Source: Spongospora subterranea f. sp. subterranea
Lineage: Eukaryota; Endomyxa: Phytomyxea; Phytomyxea; Plasmodiophorida
Direction: 5' to 3'
NCBI GenBank assembly: GCA_049724395.1
Contig: JAUGWO010000279.1
Coordinates: 1 to 47,074, forward strand
Length of the DNA: 47,074 bases
Shown one piece after another: positions 1-12,771 of the stretch. How positions within the stretch are numbered: the first letter of the stretch is position 1; the number at the start of each line of letters is the position of its first letter. The position numbers and the translations under genes are program-made. The notes below the pieces were generated by a model. That model did not search any database. It was not told the origin of the DNA and was given only the letters and a program-made list of their open reading frames with translations.

Positions 1-3000
1 TCCTCAAACTGAATATAGCGTCGCATGAGAGAGCGAATATGTTAGAGATGACATGTTGAGTTCTGAGAATCAAATCAGGGTCTTCAAAGTGCCAGAACGA
101 CATATGAGCAATATACAGGCCTGTAAGCAATTGTCGAATAAAACACGCATAAAATCGTGTTGTCATCGGATTCTGGAGCACAAGGTGGATTGGTTTTGGC
201 CTCGCCGCTTCAATTATATCAATGATGATCTGCTCACTTCTGTAGAAATATTAATACGCTATTTTGATAATCAACAATTTGAACTGTTCATAATACAGTC
301 CGCGCTCTATTGCCAGATGAAGTGCTGAATTCCCATCACGATCAGGAATGATAGGATCGGCGCCTCTCTTCAACAGATGTTTGACCAAAACTTCCCTAAA
401 TCATCAGTTTAATGAGGCGCTGATCCATATCCAAAATTGATTACGAAAAACCGTTTGAAAAAAATTGCAGCTGGAGAAAAGTGTATCCATATCTGTTCAC
501 ATGATTGACATCAATATTTTCAGTCATCAAAATGATCATTTCGTCTGTCCTGTCAGCACATCAGTGAATATTTGATTTTGTAAGATTTGGGCGACATACA
601 TGTCAGTTGGCAAATGAATGTGTAATGGTGAATCCCCAAAGTCATCTGATATAGTGGGATCGGCACCATTAAGAAAAAGGGTGTTGGCGATAATACCACT
701 GGAGATACACAGATCCATCATTGATGTTGGTGATTAGAACAGGACAGTAGAATTTGACCGACCGATCAAGATCAACTGCAGTGCAGAAAGCAGTTTGCCC
801 CTCATTGTTCCTGAGGTTCATTATTTCTGACGTCGCTTCAACGATGGCATTTCGGTCCCTGTTAAAGCAGATCAGCGACTTCAATGATTTCAACAAACCG
901 ATTCAGAATGTACAGGCCATCATGACCATTGTTCCACTTAAACACCCAGAGGGATCCGTCATCTGATTATGGCCCAGAATATCGTCAGCCTTTGCCTTCG
1001 CCACTTTAATTATATCATTGATCATCTCTTCACTTCTGTGAGATCTCAATCAGATGGGTGGCAATTTCCACATCAGGAATATTATAGCAGTCTACAGATC
1101 TTCGTATCGCCAGGTGCAGTGCTGTATTGCCATCAATATCTGTTATTGTGGGATCGGCACCGAGATCCAACAGAATTCGAGAGATGCCCTCACTGAAACT
1201 CATTATTGAAGGCGATAACCAGACCCAGACAGTAAATTGACCAACCGACAATAATAAACTGCATGTGAGAGTGCAGTGCGCCCCTTGGTGTTCCTGAGGT
1301 TGAATATTTCTGACGTCGCTTCACCGATGGCATTCCGGTCCCTGTTATATCACATCAGCGACTTCAATGATTTCAACACACCTATTAAGAATATACAGGC
1401 CATCATGAACCATTGTTCCACTCGAACACCCAGAGGGATCCGTCATCTCATTATGGCCCAGAATATCAACAGCCTTTTTCCTCGCCGCTTTGAATTATAT
1501 AAATAATGATATCACCTCTTCACTTCTGTGAGATATCAATCAAATGAGTTGCAATATTCACAGATTATAGCAGTCTACAGATTGTGTTGTATCGCCAGGT
1601 GCAGTGCTGTATTGCCATCAATATCTGCGATTGTGGGATCGGCACCGACATCCAACAGAATTCGGGAGATGTTCTTCACTGAAACTCATTATTGAAGGCG
1701 CTAACCAGACCCAGACAGTAAATTGACCAACCGACGATAATAAACTGCATGTGAGAGAGCAGTGCGCCCAAAATTGTTGCTGAGGTTGAATATTTCTGAC
1801 GTCGCTTCACCGATGGCATTTCGGTCCCTGTAAATCAGATCAGCGACTTCAATGATTTCAACACACCTCCAAAATATACAGGCCATCATGAACCATTGTT
1901 CCACTCGAACAGCAAAGAGGGATCCGTCATCTCATTATGGCCCAGAATATCGAGAGCCTTTGGCCTCGCCGCTTTAATTATATAATAATTATCTTATCAC
2001 TTCTGTGGAGATCTCAATCAGATGAGTTGCAATTTCCACATATTATAGCAGTCTACAAATTGTGTTGTATCGCCAGGTGCAGTGCTGTATTGCCATCGAA
2101 ATCTGATATTGTGGGATCGGCACCGAGATCCAACAGAATTTTTAAGATCTCCTCACTGAAACTCATTACTGAAGGCGCAAACCAGACCCTGACAGTAAAT
2201 TGACCAACCGGCGATAATCAACTGCATGTGAGAGAGCAGTTCTCCCCTTATAGTTCCTGAGGTTTAATATTTCCGACGTCGCTTCACCGATGGCATTTCG
2301 GTCCCTGCGAGATCAGATCAGCGACTTCAATGATTTCAACATATCGATTAAGAATATACAGGCCATCATGAACCATTGTTCCACTCGAACACTCAGAGGG
2401 ATCCGTCATCTCATTATGGCCCTGAATATCGACAGCCATTGCCATCGCCGCTTTGATTATATATACAATGATCCTATCACTTCTGTGAGATCTCAATTAG
2501 ATGGGTTGCAATTTCCACACATTTAACAGTATACAGATTGTGTTTTATCGCCAGGTGCAATGCTGTATTGCCATCAAAATCTGTTATTGTGGGGTTGGCC
2601 CCGAGATCCAATAGAATTCGGGAGATCTTCTCACTGGAACTCATTACTAAGGGCGCAAACCAAACCCAGAGAGTAAAATTGACCAACCGACGATAACAAA
2701 CTGCATTTGAGAGAGCAGTTCTGCCATGATGTTTCCTGAGGTTCAATGATTCTGACGTCGCTTCACCGATGGCATTTCGGCCTCTGTGAGATCTGATCAG
2801 CGACTTCAATGATTTCAACACACATATTAAGAATATACAGGCCATCATGAACCATTGAGCCCATGGAACACACAGAGGGATCCGTCACCTCATTATGGCC
2901 CAGAATATTGACAGCCTTTACTCTCGACGCTTTAAATATATAAATAATGAACTCTTTACTTCTGTGAGAACTCAATCAGATGAGTTGCAATTCCACATAT

Positions 3001-6000
3001 TGGCAGTCTACAGTTCTTGTTCTATCGCCAAATCCAGTGCTGTATTCCCATAAATATCTGTTATTGTGGGATCGGCACCGAAATCCAACAGAAGTCGGGA
3101 GATCTCCTCCCTGAAACTGATTATTGAGGGCTTTAATTAGACCCTGACAGGAAATTGACCAACCAACGATTAAAAAACTGCAATAGAGAGAGCAGTTCTC
3201 CCACTATTGTTCCTGAGGTTCAATATTTCTGACGTCGCTTCACCGATGGCATTTCGGTCTCTGAGAGATCAAATTAGCGACTTCAATGATTTCAACAAAC
3301 CCATAAAAAATATACAGGCCATCATGAACCATTGAGCACCTCGAACACCCAGAGGGATCCGTCATCTCATTATGGCCCAGAATATCGACAGCCTTTGTCC
3401 TCACCGCTGTGATTATATGAATAATGATCTTATCACTTCTGGAAAATCTGCATGATATGAGTTGCAATTTCCACATATTATAACAGTCTACAGTTGCTGT
3501 TGTATCGCCAGGTGCAGTGCAGCATTGCCATCAAAATCTGTGATTTTGGGATCGGCACCGAGATCCAACAAAAATCGGGAGATCTCCTCACTGAAACTGA
3601 TTATTGAAAGCGCTAACCAGACCCAGACAGCAAATTGACCAACCGACGGAAATAAACTGCATTTAACAGAGCAGTTTGCCCCTTATTGTTCCTGAGGTTT
3701 AAACTTTCTGACGTCGTTTTACCGATGGCATTTCGGTCCCTGTTATTTCATATCAGCGACTTTAACGATTTCAACAAACCTATCAAAAATATACAGGCCA
3801 TCATGAACCCTTGTTCCACACGGACACCCAGAGGGATTCGTCATCTCATTATGGCCCAGAATATCGACAACCCTCGTCGCTTCAATTATATAAATAATGG
3901 TGTCTTCACTTCTTTGAGATCTCAATCAGATGAATTTGCAATTCCACAAATTATAACAGTCTACAGATTTTGTTGTATAGCCAGGTGCAGTGCTGTATTG
4001 CCATCAAAATCTGTTATTGTGGGATCGGCACCGAGATCCAACAGAATTCGGGAAATCTCCTCACTGAAACTCAATATTGAAGTCGCTAACCAGACAACTG
4101 ATAGTAAATTAACCAACCAACGATAGTAAACTGCATGTGAGAGAGCAGTTCTCCCCTCATTGTTCCTGAGGTTCAGAATTTCTGACGTCCCTTCACCGAT
4201 GGCATTTCGGCCCCTGTGCGATCAGATCAGCGACTTCAATGATTTCCAACACAGCTATTGAGGATACAGGCTATCATAAACCATCAAGCCATTCGAACAC
4301 CCCAAAGGATCCGTCATCTCATTATGGCCCAAAATATCGACAGCATTTGCCGTCGCCGCTTCAAATATTTTGGTAATGATCTCGGTACTTCTGTGAGATC
4401 TCAATCAGATGAGTTGCAATTTCCACATATTATAGCAGTATACAGTTTTTGTGGTATCGCCAGGTGCAGTGCAGTATTGCCATTAATATCTGTTATTGTG
4501 GGATCGGCCCCGAGATCCAACAGAAATCGGGTGATCTCCTCACTGAAACTGATTATTGAATGCGCTAACCAGACCCTGACAGTAAATTGACCAACCGACG
4601 ATGCACAATTGCATGTGACAGAACAGTTCTCTCCCATTTGTATCTGAGATTCAATATTTCTGGAATCGCTTCACCGATGGCATTTCGGTCCCTGTTTAAT
4701 TAGATCAGCGACTTCAATGATTTCAACAAACCTATCAAGAATATACAGGCCATCATGAACCATTGAGCCAATTGAACACCCAGAGGGATCCGTCATTCTC
4801 ATTATGGCCCAGAATATCGACAGCCTTTGTCATCGCCGCTTTAATTAGAAAAATAATGATGTCTTCACTTCTGTAAGATCTCAATCAGATGAGTTTCAAT
4901 TTCAAATATTATACAGTCTACAGATTTTGTTGTATCGCAAGGTGCAGTGCTGTATAGCCCTCAAAATCGGTGTCGGTGGGATCGGCACCGAAATTCAACA
5001 GAATTCGAGAGATCTCCTCCCTGAAACTGATCATCAAAGGCGCTAACCAGACCCTGACAGAAATCGACCAACCGGCGATATTCAACTGCATTTGAGAGCA
5101 CAGTTCTCCCCTTATGGTTCCTGAGGTTCAGAATTTCTGACGTTGCTTCACGGATGGCATTTCGGTCCCTGTGAGATCATATCAGCGACTTCAATGATTC
5201 AACACACCTATCAAGAATATACAGGCCATCATGAACCATTGAGCCACTCGAGCACCCAGAGGGATGCGTCATTTCATTATGGCCCAGATTATCGATATCC
5301 ATTGCCCTCGCCGCTTTAATCATATAAATAATGATCTTATCACTTCTGTGAGATCTCAATCAGATGAGTTGCAATTCGCCAGGTGCAGTGCGGAATTCCC
5401 ATGAATATCAGATATTGTGAGATCGGCACCGAGATCCAACAGAATTCGGGAGATCTCCTCACTGAAACTGATTATTGAATGCGCTAACCAGACCCTGACA
5501 GTAAATTGACCAACCGACGGTAATAAACTGCATGTGAGAAAGCAGTTCTCCCACTATTGTTCCTGAGGTTCAATATTTCTGACGGCGCTTCACCGATGGT
5601 ATTTCGGTCCCTGTGAGATCAGATCAGCGACTTCAATAATTTCAACACACCTATCAAGAATCTACAGGCCATCATGAACCATTGAGCCACTCGAACACCC
5701 AGAAGGATCCGTCATCTCATTATGGACCAGACTATCGACAGCCTTTGCCCTCGCCGCATTAACTATATAAGTAATGATCTTATCACTTCTGTGAAATCTC
5801 CATGATATGAATTGCAATTTGGACAGATTATAACAGTCTACAGATTGTGTTGTATCGCCAGGTGCAGTGCTGTATTGCCATTAATATCTGTTATTGTGTG
5901 GGATCGGCACCGAAATCCAACAGAATTTGGAAGATCTCCTCACTGAGACTCATTTTTGAAGGCGTTAACCAGACCCAGACAGTAGATTTACCAACCGTCG

Positions 6001-7219
6001 ATAATAAACTGCATATGAGAGAGCAGTGTGCCCCTGATGGTTGGTGAGTTTGAGTAGTTCTACAGTCGAATCTCCTATGACATCTCGGTCCCTATGAGAT
6101 CATTCAGCGAGTTGTTCGGCAACCAGATTTACAATATACAGGTCATCATGAATCAGTTGTCCACTCAAACACGAAGAAGGTTCCGTCATGCGACTATGAC
6201 CCAGAACATGGATAGATTGTGCCTTCGCCTTAATTATATCGATAATGATCTGTCCACTTCTGTGATATCTCAATCAAATGAGTTGCAATGTCCACAAATT
6301 ATAGCAGTCTACAGGTTTCGTTCTATCGCCTTGTGCAGTGCTGTATTGCCCAACTTATCAACGATAATGGGATTGGCTCCTCCATCCAACAGAGTCTTGA
6401 TCACCACTTCCCTGAACAATCAGTTGTAAATATTGGCAGAAGGTCAGCCCATAAACACTATATGTGACCAACCGATCACTGTTCACTGCAAAATGGAGTG
6501 GAGTATTACCAGCCTTGTTTTGTTGGTCAAGAGCTTGTGGTTTTGTCATTTTGATTGTCTCCAGGAGCTTGATGACGGCGATATTTCTATTAAGGTGTCA
6601 GATAAGGGGTAATGACATATTATATGGGATATATTACAGGCCCTGACCAGCGGCGATGTGCAATGGAGTATTCCCGAATCCATCCTCTGTGAATATGTCG
6701 GCCCCTCTATCTACCAGAATAGTGGCGACAATCTCTCTATTGTATCGACATCAAGATTGAAAAAGAAAATCCATTTGTCAAGTGGAAATTACCGGCTGTA
6801 GAGAAGTGCTAAATCAAGAAAGGTGATCTTGTAACTGTAAACTGTCGTATGCCTTGACCCAATTCTGATTCCTGCCAATGCGACGTTCAACATAATAGGG
6901 AGAACCTGCACTCGGGTTGAACATCGTGGCCAAATGCTCAGCGAATTCATCTCTAAATATTCCGATTAGTTATTTTGTACAGTATTGGCCAACATCAATA
7001 GCCTATAGCGACCCGTTTTCGATTGCCCATGTAAGGGCATGTTTGGACCCATTCAATGGTTGAAAGAGGAATCCGGCACTAAATATCAATATTAACGGAT
7101 TCAATATCATCGGTAACATCAGTACAAAGAACACTATATAGACTTTGACAAATCAAGGTTGGTGATGGCCTGACCCGATACACCGCACGGAGATAGGGGT
7201 TGTACTGTAGGTAGTCCAT
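1..7219 (-). CDS. Large multi-exon ankyrin-repeat protein, 3' end beyond the window
   Basis: Reading right to left, nearly every exon encodes one ankyrin repeat and ends just before the conserved E-I-V of helix 2. N-terminal exons give clear repeats: about 6765-6835 (LDLALLYSR), 6657-6740 (EIVATILVDRGAD, then GNTPLHIAAGQG), and about 6478-6605 (VIKLLE, GNTPLHFAVNSD). Then come about twelve copies of a three-exon module carrying motifs such as LLDLGADPTITDIDGNTALH. The left end is divergent but still ankyrin (NGADPTISDDFGDSPLHI near 620-665). Introns are about 51-61 bases, GT...AG, and phase 2 throughout. The ATG at 7219 is a guess; ankyrin-like residues continue to about 7140, but frame and splicing there are unclear (an in-frame TAG occurs near 7010). 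A few modules carry frame-changing indels, so it may be a living gene with damaged copies or one starting to decay. Ankyrin arrays bind proteins; no other domain is visible. Confidence 0.72.
812..6110 (-). repeat. Tandem array of ~12 modules of ~478 bp, three symmetric exons each
   Basis: A landmark (GGCATTTCGGTCCCTG on the plus strand) recurs at about 846, 1329, 1815, 2292, 2771, 3248, 3727, 4201, 4679, 5156, 5598 and 6080, giving spacings of 483, 486, 477, 479, 477, 479, 474, 478, 477, 442 and 482. In one well-formed module the exons are 2482-2360 (123 b), 2304-2209 (96 b) and 2155-2057 (99 b), with introns 2359-2305 (55 b), 2208-2156 (53 b) and about 2534-2483 (52 b). All exons are multiples of three and all introns are phase 2, so duplicating a module keeps the frame. 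The coding part is 318 bases (106 residues, three ankyrin-type repeats of 41, 32 and 33 residues). Inner copies are very alike; the first and last are more diverged. Confidence 0.9.
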
Positions 7220-7299
7220 GACCAGCTGACTGGCCTTGGTGGTATTTTAGGGCGCGTCTGATAACCACGCATGATGAGTGCGTGAGTAAGTTTCGGACT

Positions 7300-9330
7300 T
7301 GGTCCTGTACTCGAATCGTCATTTATTGCGTGTGTCCCACCATGAAATGGGTTCCGCCCACAGGATACTCCGCAGTCCATGGGGCATTGCTCACAACCGT
7401 CAAAGTTCGATTTCAAGGGTTTCCTGCGTTTATGTAATGTTTACTCTGATTATATGGTGAATGCTGTTGGATTGATTTTGATGATTATTTTCCCGTTTGG
7501 GTTCCGAAGGTTGCTGATCAAATCATGGAAAAGAAGCTGGTCCTGGATGTCATTTGCCTTGTCTTCGAGGAAGAATTCATCGTGTCCCCCAAATCGTCAA
7601 GTCCTCCCTCAATTTCAAACTTCGTATTGAGCTATGCTCAGGACTAAAAAGCCGGCCGTTAATACTGCCATTGACGCGGCTTTGGACACGCGGTTCATAT
7701 TGACGAATTATCGCTGACTCCCAGCGCATTTATTGAATATTACATCGGCTTCGGTGCTGTTGGATTAATTTTGACGATTTCCTTTGTCTATGGTGATTGT
7801 GTTCAAATCAGTATAAATGTTGAATTTATTTTTTCCCGTTTTGTGTTCCGAAGGTGGTTGATCAAATCATGCAAAAGAAGCTGGTCCTGGATGTCATTTG
7901 CCTTATCTTAAAGAGAATTCATGCGCTGAGAGTCAGCGATAATTTTTCAACCATTGGGTCAATTGCACTGTCAAATCCATCATTTTCCATGTTTATTTTC
8001 TTATGGTGTCAAAATCGCTTGATTCAGATGAAACCGATGTCAGGCATTCCAGGGTCCGCTTTTTACAACGCAAGCAACACGTGCCTGTTTCAAATCCAGC
8101 GCACCTGGGCCAAATCACATTCTGGATTGGATTGCCCTCATAATGCTCTGAGCAAATCTGGTGAGTATATTTCATTTTGTTTATGTAGAATCCGATTCAT
8201 CTGGACTGGTCTCCGTCAATCTGACATTGCAGAACTCGATGGGCACATGTTCCTGCAGCGATACTGCTGCGGCGCTTCTTGTTGCCTGGCAAGCCTGGAG
8301 AACAGCGCCATATTTCTCCATCCATGGTGGCAGCTTCCCACTAGACGTAGAAGATTTCTAAAAACCCAATCAACAGTGTCTGCCGTTTTGAACGTGTTAC
8401 TTTACCTTGCTCGAGTTTCTGAATGTCAGATTGTCTCCGATCCGTATCTTCCTGGTTGAAGTACCTTAGGGAGCCAGACGTACAGTACCTCACCACATCG
8501 GGTTTGTCACCGTCCGGCGAACGAAACCGACCCATACACCAATCCGGATATTTCCATCTGACAAAATGAGCAGAACTCCTTGAAAATAACAAAACTTGTG
8601 CGATTTTCCAGAGATTTTGTGACAAAATGACACCGAGAGTGCCAATCCGATCTGAGAGTTTTCGTAAGTACAAAAAAATTTATATCCATTGGATTCAGTT
8701 GCGGAAGCCGGAGACCATGCGTCCCCAATGCAATAATCAACGAACCCTACGATGTTGAACAAGCTAATTGGAAAATTTGTTCAATTAATATCTAACTGTG
8801 CCACCCGTTGACAGGTTTCTCTCCCTTCTATGCGAATTATGGGTTCCACGGTCGACATGATTTTGCTGTACCGAGCCCTGGTTTATGCCCCAATCCTGCG
8901 GTAGTCGTCATGATCTCTCATCTCCATGATGTACAGAAGCAACTCCAGATGACTCTGCGTAAGTCGGTTGATACGATGAAACGCTTCGCAGATTTGAAGC
9001 GTCGTCCACATTCGAATTATAACGTTGGTGATAAGGTATGGCTGATTCGAGAATCTATCCCATCGAAACGGCCATGTGATAAGCTAGCCGAAAAAAGATT
9101 AGGTCCTTTTCCCATTGTTAGGATTACTTAACCCTGTTGCCTACGAGTTGGACCTTCCAAGGAATTCCCGCCCGTTTGCACCGGGTTTTCCATTCGTCAT
9201 TGTTGGAACCATACGTCGCCGAACAGTTTGGCAGGTCGCAAACAACCAAATCCTCCACCTGTTGCACTGGATGACTCACAACATGTTCTACCCGGTCTCT
9301 GTTTTACAGTACTTCAAATTATACGAGTAG
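7300..9330 (+). mobile_element. Fossil Ty3/Gypsy-like LTR retrotransposon remnant
   Basis: The clearest part is 8808-9330, which resembles the C-terminal end of a Ty3/Gypsy integrase: a TGFSPFYANYG-type stretch, a GDKVWL motif and a KLAEKRLGPFPI-type segment, as in chromodomain-bearing Gypsy elements. The sequence to its left (about 7480-8760) has no secure domain, but it lies beside the integrase and contains an internal ~80-bp direct repeat, so it may belong to the same insertion. No terminal repeats were identified. The element is clearly broken, with several disruptions, and looks old. Confidence 0.6.
7484..7909 (+). repeat. Direct repeat of ~80 bp, copies 7484-7565 and 7829-7909
   Basis: The two copies share the core CAAAAGAAGCTGGTCCTGGA, with a few differences, and their flanks also match more loosely (the GCTGTTGGATT stretch near 7464 and near 7758). 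The copies lie about 345 bases apart. They could be a small local duplication inside the fossil element or part of its repeated non-coding region. Confidence 0.75.
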
Positions 9331-10680
9331 CTTTTCTTGCATGTTCTACTGTCAGCTTCCTAGACTGAGTGGACTTGAACAGGTTTTCTTCAGCCCCATT
9401 ATTGATCCCTACGCCAGTAGTTGGTTCCAGTGTTCGCGTCCACCAAGTCTAGAAAAAAGGCAGTAGAACATGCGGAAAAATCAGTCGGATAATTTGAAAG
9501 GAAACTGCTCAATCAGATATCGATTGAAGAAGATTCTCCAAAATCTGGTTCGCCTGCTGAACATCGTAGGTGGTGATGTTTATCGATGGTTGGCGCTAGC
9601 GCCTTTGTTGTTCATCTGTGGTCGGGTTTTTTGACTAGTTTCCTACTACGTTGTCATGACAAAAGTGTGACGGCTTTTTTCGATCGGCGATCAGTCAACA
9701 AATAGCAGAATGGCCTGGCGCTACATGGGCCGGCTATATCTGCTGCTGCAACTTGACCGATTCCCGTTTAGCGGGAGAAGCTACGTACTCGTCGTGGTGA
9801 AGACAGGAACTTGCGAGAAGTTTACCAAGCGACAGACGCATACCAGATGTTCTCTCGACACTTCGGTTTTTGCCATTGTAAGCGGTGTTATCAAGTTCAC
9901 ACCCGATCACAACTGATAAAAACGTCACAAAATCAATTAGGACTGTTTCCGTTTCAACGACAAAATTGAGAACCAAATATTACCCGAACTCAATGGCTTT
10001 ATTAGGTAACTCAAGTGGTGATTATATTGGCGTGCTTTCAGCAAGTTCATCATTCCTTATTCCTATCTGGATCAGGTTTGTTAAGTACGTGGTCACATCG
10101 ATGACCGAGCATCGGCCTCGATTTCCCGTTTACACGCGTCCTGCCAGAGCACTCGTCGCCGACAGCAAACGCTGAATCTCCAAATCTGCGTCTATCAAGT
10201 CCGATTTTGTCAGTTTGCGCTACAACGCCCTGCAGATTTCTCCACCGTCCCAGGACCCCAAATTAGTGTCCCGTCAACGCCATAACATAACGAACATGAT
10301 GCAGCCAACCTAATTAATTCGTCAGCTTTACATGTGTTCAAGAGCATTAATGTTCATTCTGGTCGTCGCGTTGACCACTGAGCGATTTCGACGCGACTGT
10401 GGGCTACCCGACTCGTCAATGTGATCGTGGCCCTTTCGGCACAACGGTGGGGATGCTTGTTAACAATCGCGTATTCTCTTGCGACATAGATTGCAAAACG
10501 CGACCCAACGACATGCAGGTGTGCGTCGCCGGCAACAATTAAAGAGGCGTTTCTTGAGGCCGTTCACAGTGTGGTCGCAGGAGAATATGCGGTTGCCAAG
10601 AAGCATCTGTGCGAAAGGGATACGATCACAAGCGGCGGTGGTGTTAAAATAGTTCAACGGTAAACGTCAATATCTGAGTC
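9331..10680. other. No recognisable gene
   Basis: This stretch has only short open frames on both strands, with no domain, splice pattern or repeat I can support. It lies between the Gypsy-like and Copia-like remnants and is probably further degraded element sequence or plain intergenic DNA. Confidence 0.5.
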
Positions 10681-10689
10681 GAATGCCGA

Positions 10690-11590
10690 AGGTAGGCAGG
10701 ACTTTGTTTACTAAACGGAGTGGGGACTTTCCCATGGATCTATCACATGATATGATCATATTTTTCCAGGATGGATCATTCACTGTCGGAATGAGCGATC
10801 TCAATGGCTCCGGTGCCAACAGCATTTCTTACAAAATGGTACTTGACACTGATGTGCTTTGTACGATGGGTGGCCCGCCCGCTCTCCGCCACTGCGATCG
10901 CTCCCTGCTGATTGCCCTCGCGACTTGGTAAATAAACTCACTGGTCCTGAATGTCACCGGCGAAGTCAGCGTCTGCGTATCCGACGAGAGACCATGTTCC
11001 GCGCGTGTAGCGAATTCCCTTGCTCGGAGTGCCGGGCATGATCCGCTTCACCGCATTCACATGCTCTGACCCGGGGTTCTTAGCATGCCTGGCAGCCATA
11101 CCAATGGCATATGCTAAATCCGGTATTGTCGCCTGCTTTAGGTGTTGCGGGACAGCGCCCCTGAGAATGAGTCATTCAGTTGATCATTTCGTTGCGTTTT
11201 GTCGCTCGCGACTTGATATATCAACTCCCTCCATAAATTGAGGACATTGCCTACGCGTTAAGAGTCGTCGATGCTGGCCCGCTGGTACTCTGGGTTTCGA
11301 CCCCACTGCTGTCGACCTCCATCTTGATTACCATTCTTCGGCGTTCTAGTTCACGACTCTTAACGCGTAGGCAATGTCCTCTATTTATGGAGTGAGTTTA
11401 TTTATCAAGTCGCGAGCGATAAAACGCCCACATTAGGTACATAATTGAGCCGATTGCCTGTGGATAGTCAAACAAGGTCAAACATTGTATACGCGTTGGT
11501 CGCTCGTAGGATTCTGAAAACCGCGGCTCTTCAAGAACGTGTATGACGCCACCACGTTCTCCCAGCCTGTTTAAGGCCATATATTGCCTT
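10690..11590 (-). mobile_element. Fossil Ty1/Copia-like remnant, reading leftward
   Basis: Minus-strand fragments match the 3' part of a Copia polyprotein: a reverse transcriptase end with DYPQAIGSIMYLMWA (about 11440-11480) and an RNase H region including KHISVKYHFVRNA near 10790-10850. The stretch 10925-11060 is the reverse complement of the matching part of the neighbouring plus-strand remnant (about 12290-12425), so two relatives lie in opposite orientation. Broken, with several disruptions; old. Confidence 0.75.
11195..11430. repeat. Inverted repeat, ~75-bp arms (11195-11270 and 11352-11430)
   Basis: The arms share GCGTTAAGAGTCGT / ACGACTCTTAACGC and a CATTGCCTACG / CGTAGGCAATG block, with an ~80-bp spacer. 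The repeat lies inside the leftward Copia-like remnant and breaks its coding sequence into two blocks. It may be the footprint of a foldback element or of an inverted junction between element ends. Confidence 0.85.
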
Positions 11591-11599
11591 CTTGAGCCT

Positions 11600-12640
11600 G
11601 CAGACCATTCTCCTTCGGTTATACCAGCTTTTCGATATCTCGTTTATCAGAAGACCCGTAGTTGATGGCCGACCACGATCTCAAGCAATCGGAACTGCGA
11701 CCAACTTCTCAGGTTTTGTACGGAGATCTGGAGGAGGAGCTGCACCTGCAGCAACCCGTCGGTTTCGAAAAAAAAGCTGGTGTAAACGGAAGGAGAATGG
11801 TCTGCCGGCTCAATAAGACAATATATGACCTTAAAATGGCTTTTTCAGAACGCTACGAGCGACCCATGCGTATACATTAGCCGATCCACCCAAGATATAC
11901 TGATCGTGTCACTCTACGTGGACGACTTGGTACTCGCGATCTCAACGGTCGCCATGTTGGCGTTTACGCTATGTAAGCGCTACAGCATGAAACCCGGAGG
12001 ATAATGGTCATACGTACTTGAGATCAAGGTGGACCAGCGTCAAAACTCACGATCTATTACTCTGTCGCAAGAGGCATATGCGCGGAGCGTTCTCGATCGC
12101 TACGGGATGACGAACTGCAAGCCAACACGGTCGCCATCAGCAATGGGAGTTGTTCTGGAGCAAAGTTCTGGTCCTGCAGAGATATTTGACTATCCACAAA
12201 CAATCGGCTCAGTTATGTACCTAATGCAGGCGACAATACCGGATTTAGCATATGCCATTGGTATGGCTGCTTAGACATCCTCGTTCAGAGCTCGTGAATG
12301 CGGTGAAGCGGATCATGCCCGGCACTCCGAGCAAGGGAAATCGCTACACGCGCGGAACATGGTCTCTTGTCGAATACGCAGACTCTGATTTCGCCGGTGA
12401 CATTCAGGACCAGTGAGTTTATTTACCAAGTCGCGAACGACAAAAACGCCACACGCCCAACAATTGGTTCATTGGATGACTCATCCCATTGGGGCGATAT
12501 CCTCCAACAAATCATGCCATTTGCGTATGCACTATCTGTGTATGATCGCTTTGTAAATATTCATCCGCACGACCTGGTTTCGTCATTCGGCTCATCAAGC
12601 CGCCGCGCTGGTCGTCCTCTTCTTATGCGGTGAAGATCGC
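11600..12640 (+). mobile_element. Fossil Ty1/Copia-like remnant, reading rightward
   Basis: Recognisable reverse-transcriptase pieces are VCRLNKTIYDLK (about 11800-11835), a YVDDLVLAIS catalytic-type motif near 11920-11945 and DYPQTIGSVMYLMQATIPDL near 12188-12245. The start of the RNase H region follows to about 12425. It faces away from the inverted relative at 10690-11590. Several disruptions; no complete ends seen. Confidence 0.8.
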
Positions 12641-12771
12641 GTCGAAGGGCCCTGCATTTGTCAGGGATATTCCTTGGAATATTTCTGCAATCCAGTTTAA
12701 CCTCCAATAAAACCGGTCGACCCGTTTGCTCCATTGGTTCACTTTAGTCCCCTCCTCCGCCCGTCACCATC

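Noticed and set aside
2209-2304. A 31-base intron (GTGAAGCG...CCTCAG) inside the 96-base ankyrin exon
   Set aside because: The diverged module near 6040-6090 keeps the reading (IGDSTVELLKLTNHQGHTAL) with no splice sites, so this stretch is coding.
800-6100. Open frames reading across LVN..VWVWLAPSIMSF and HLIEISQK in the ankyrin array, suggesting one shared frameshift per unit
   Set aside because: These residues lie in the ~53-base introns. Splicing them out restores canonical ankyrin spacing (A-V-Y-Y-R-R-E-E-I-S-R-I-L-L).
7153-7416. Minus-strand 87-codon frame as a separate gene upstream of the ankyrin gene
   Set aside because: It starts without ATG and has no family, and a better N-terminal candidate for the ankyrin gene lies in another frame in the same place.
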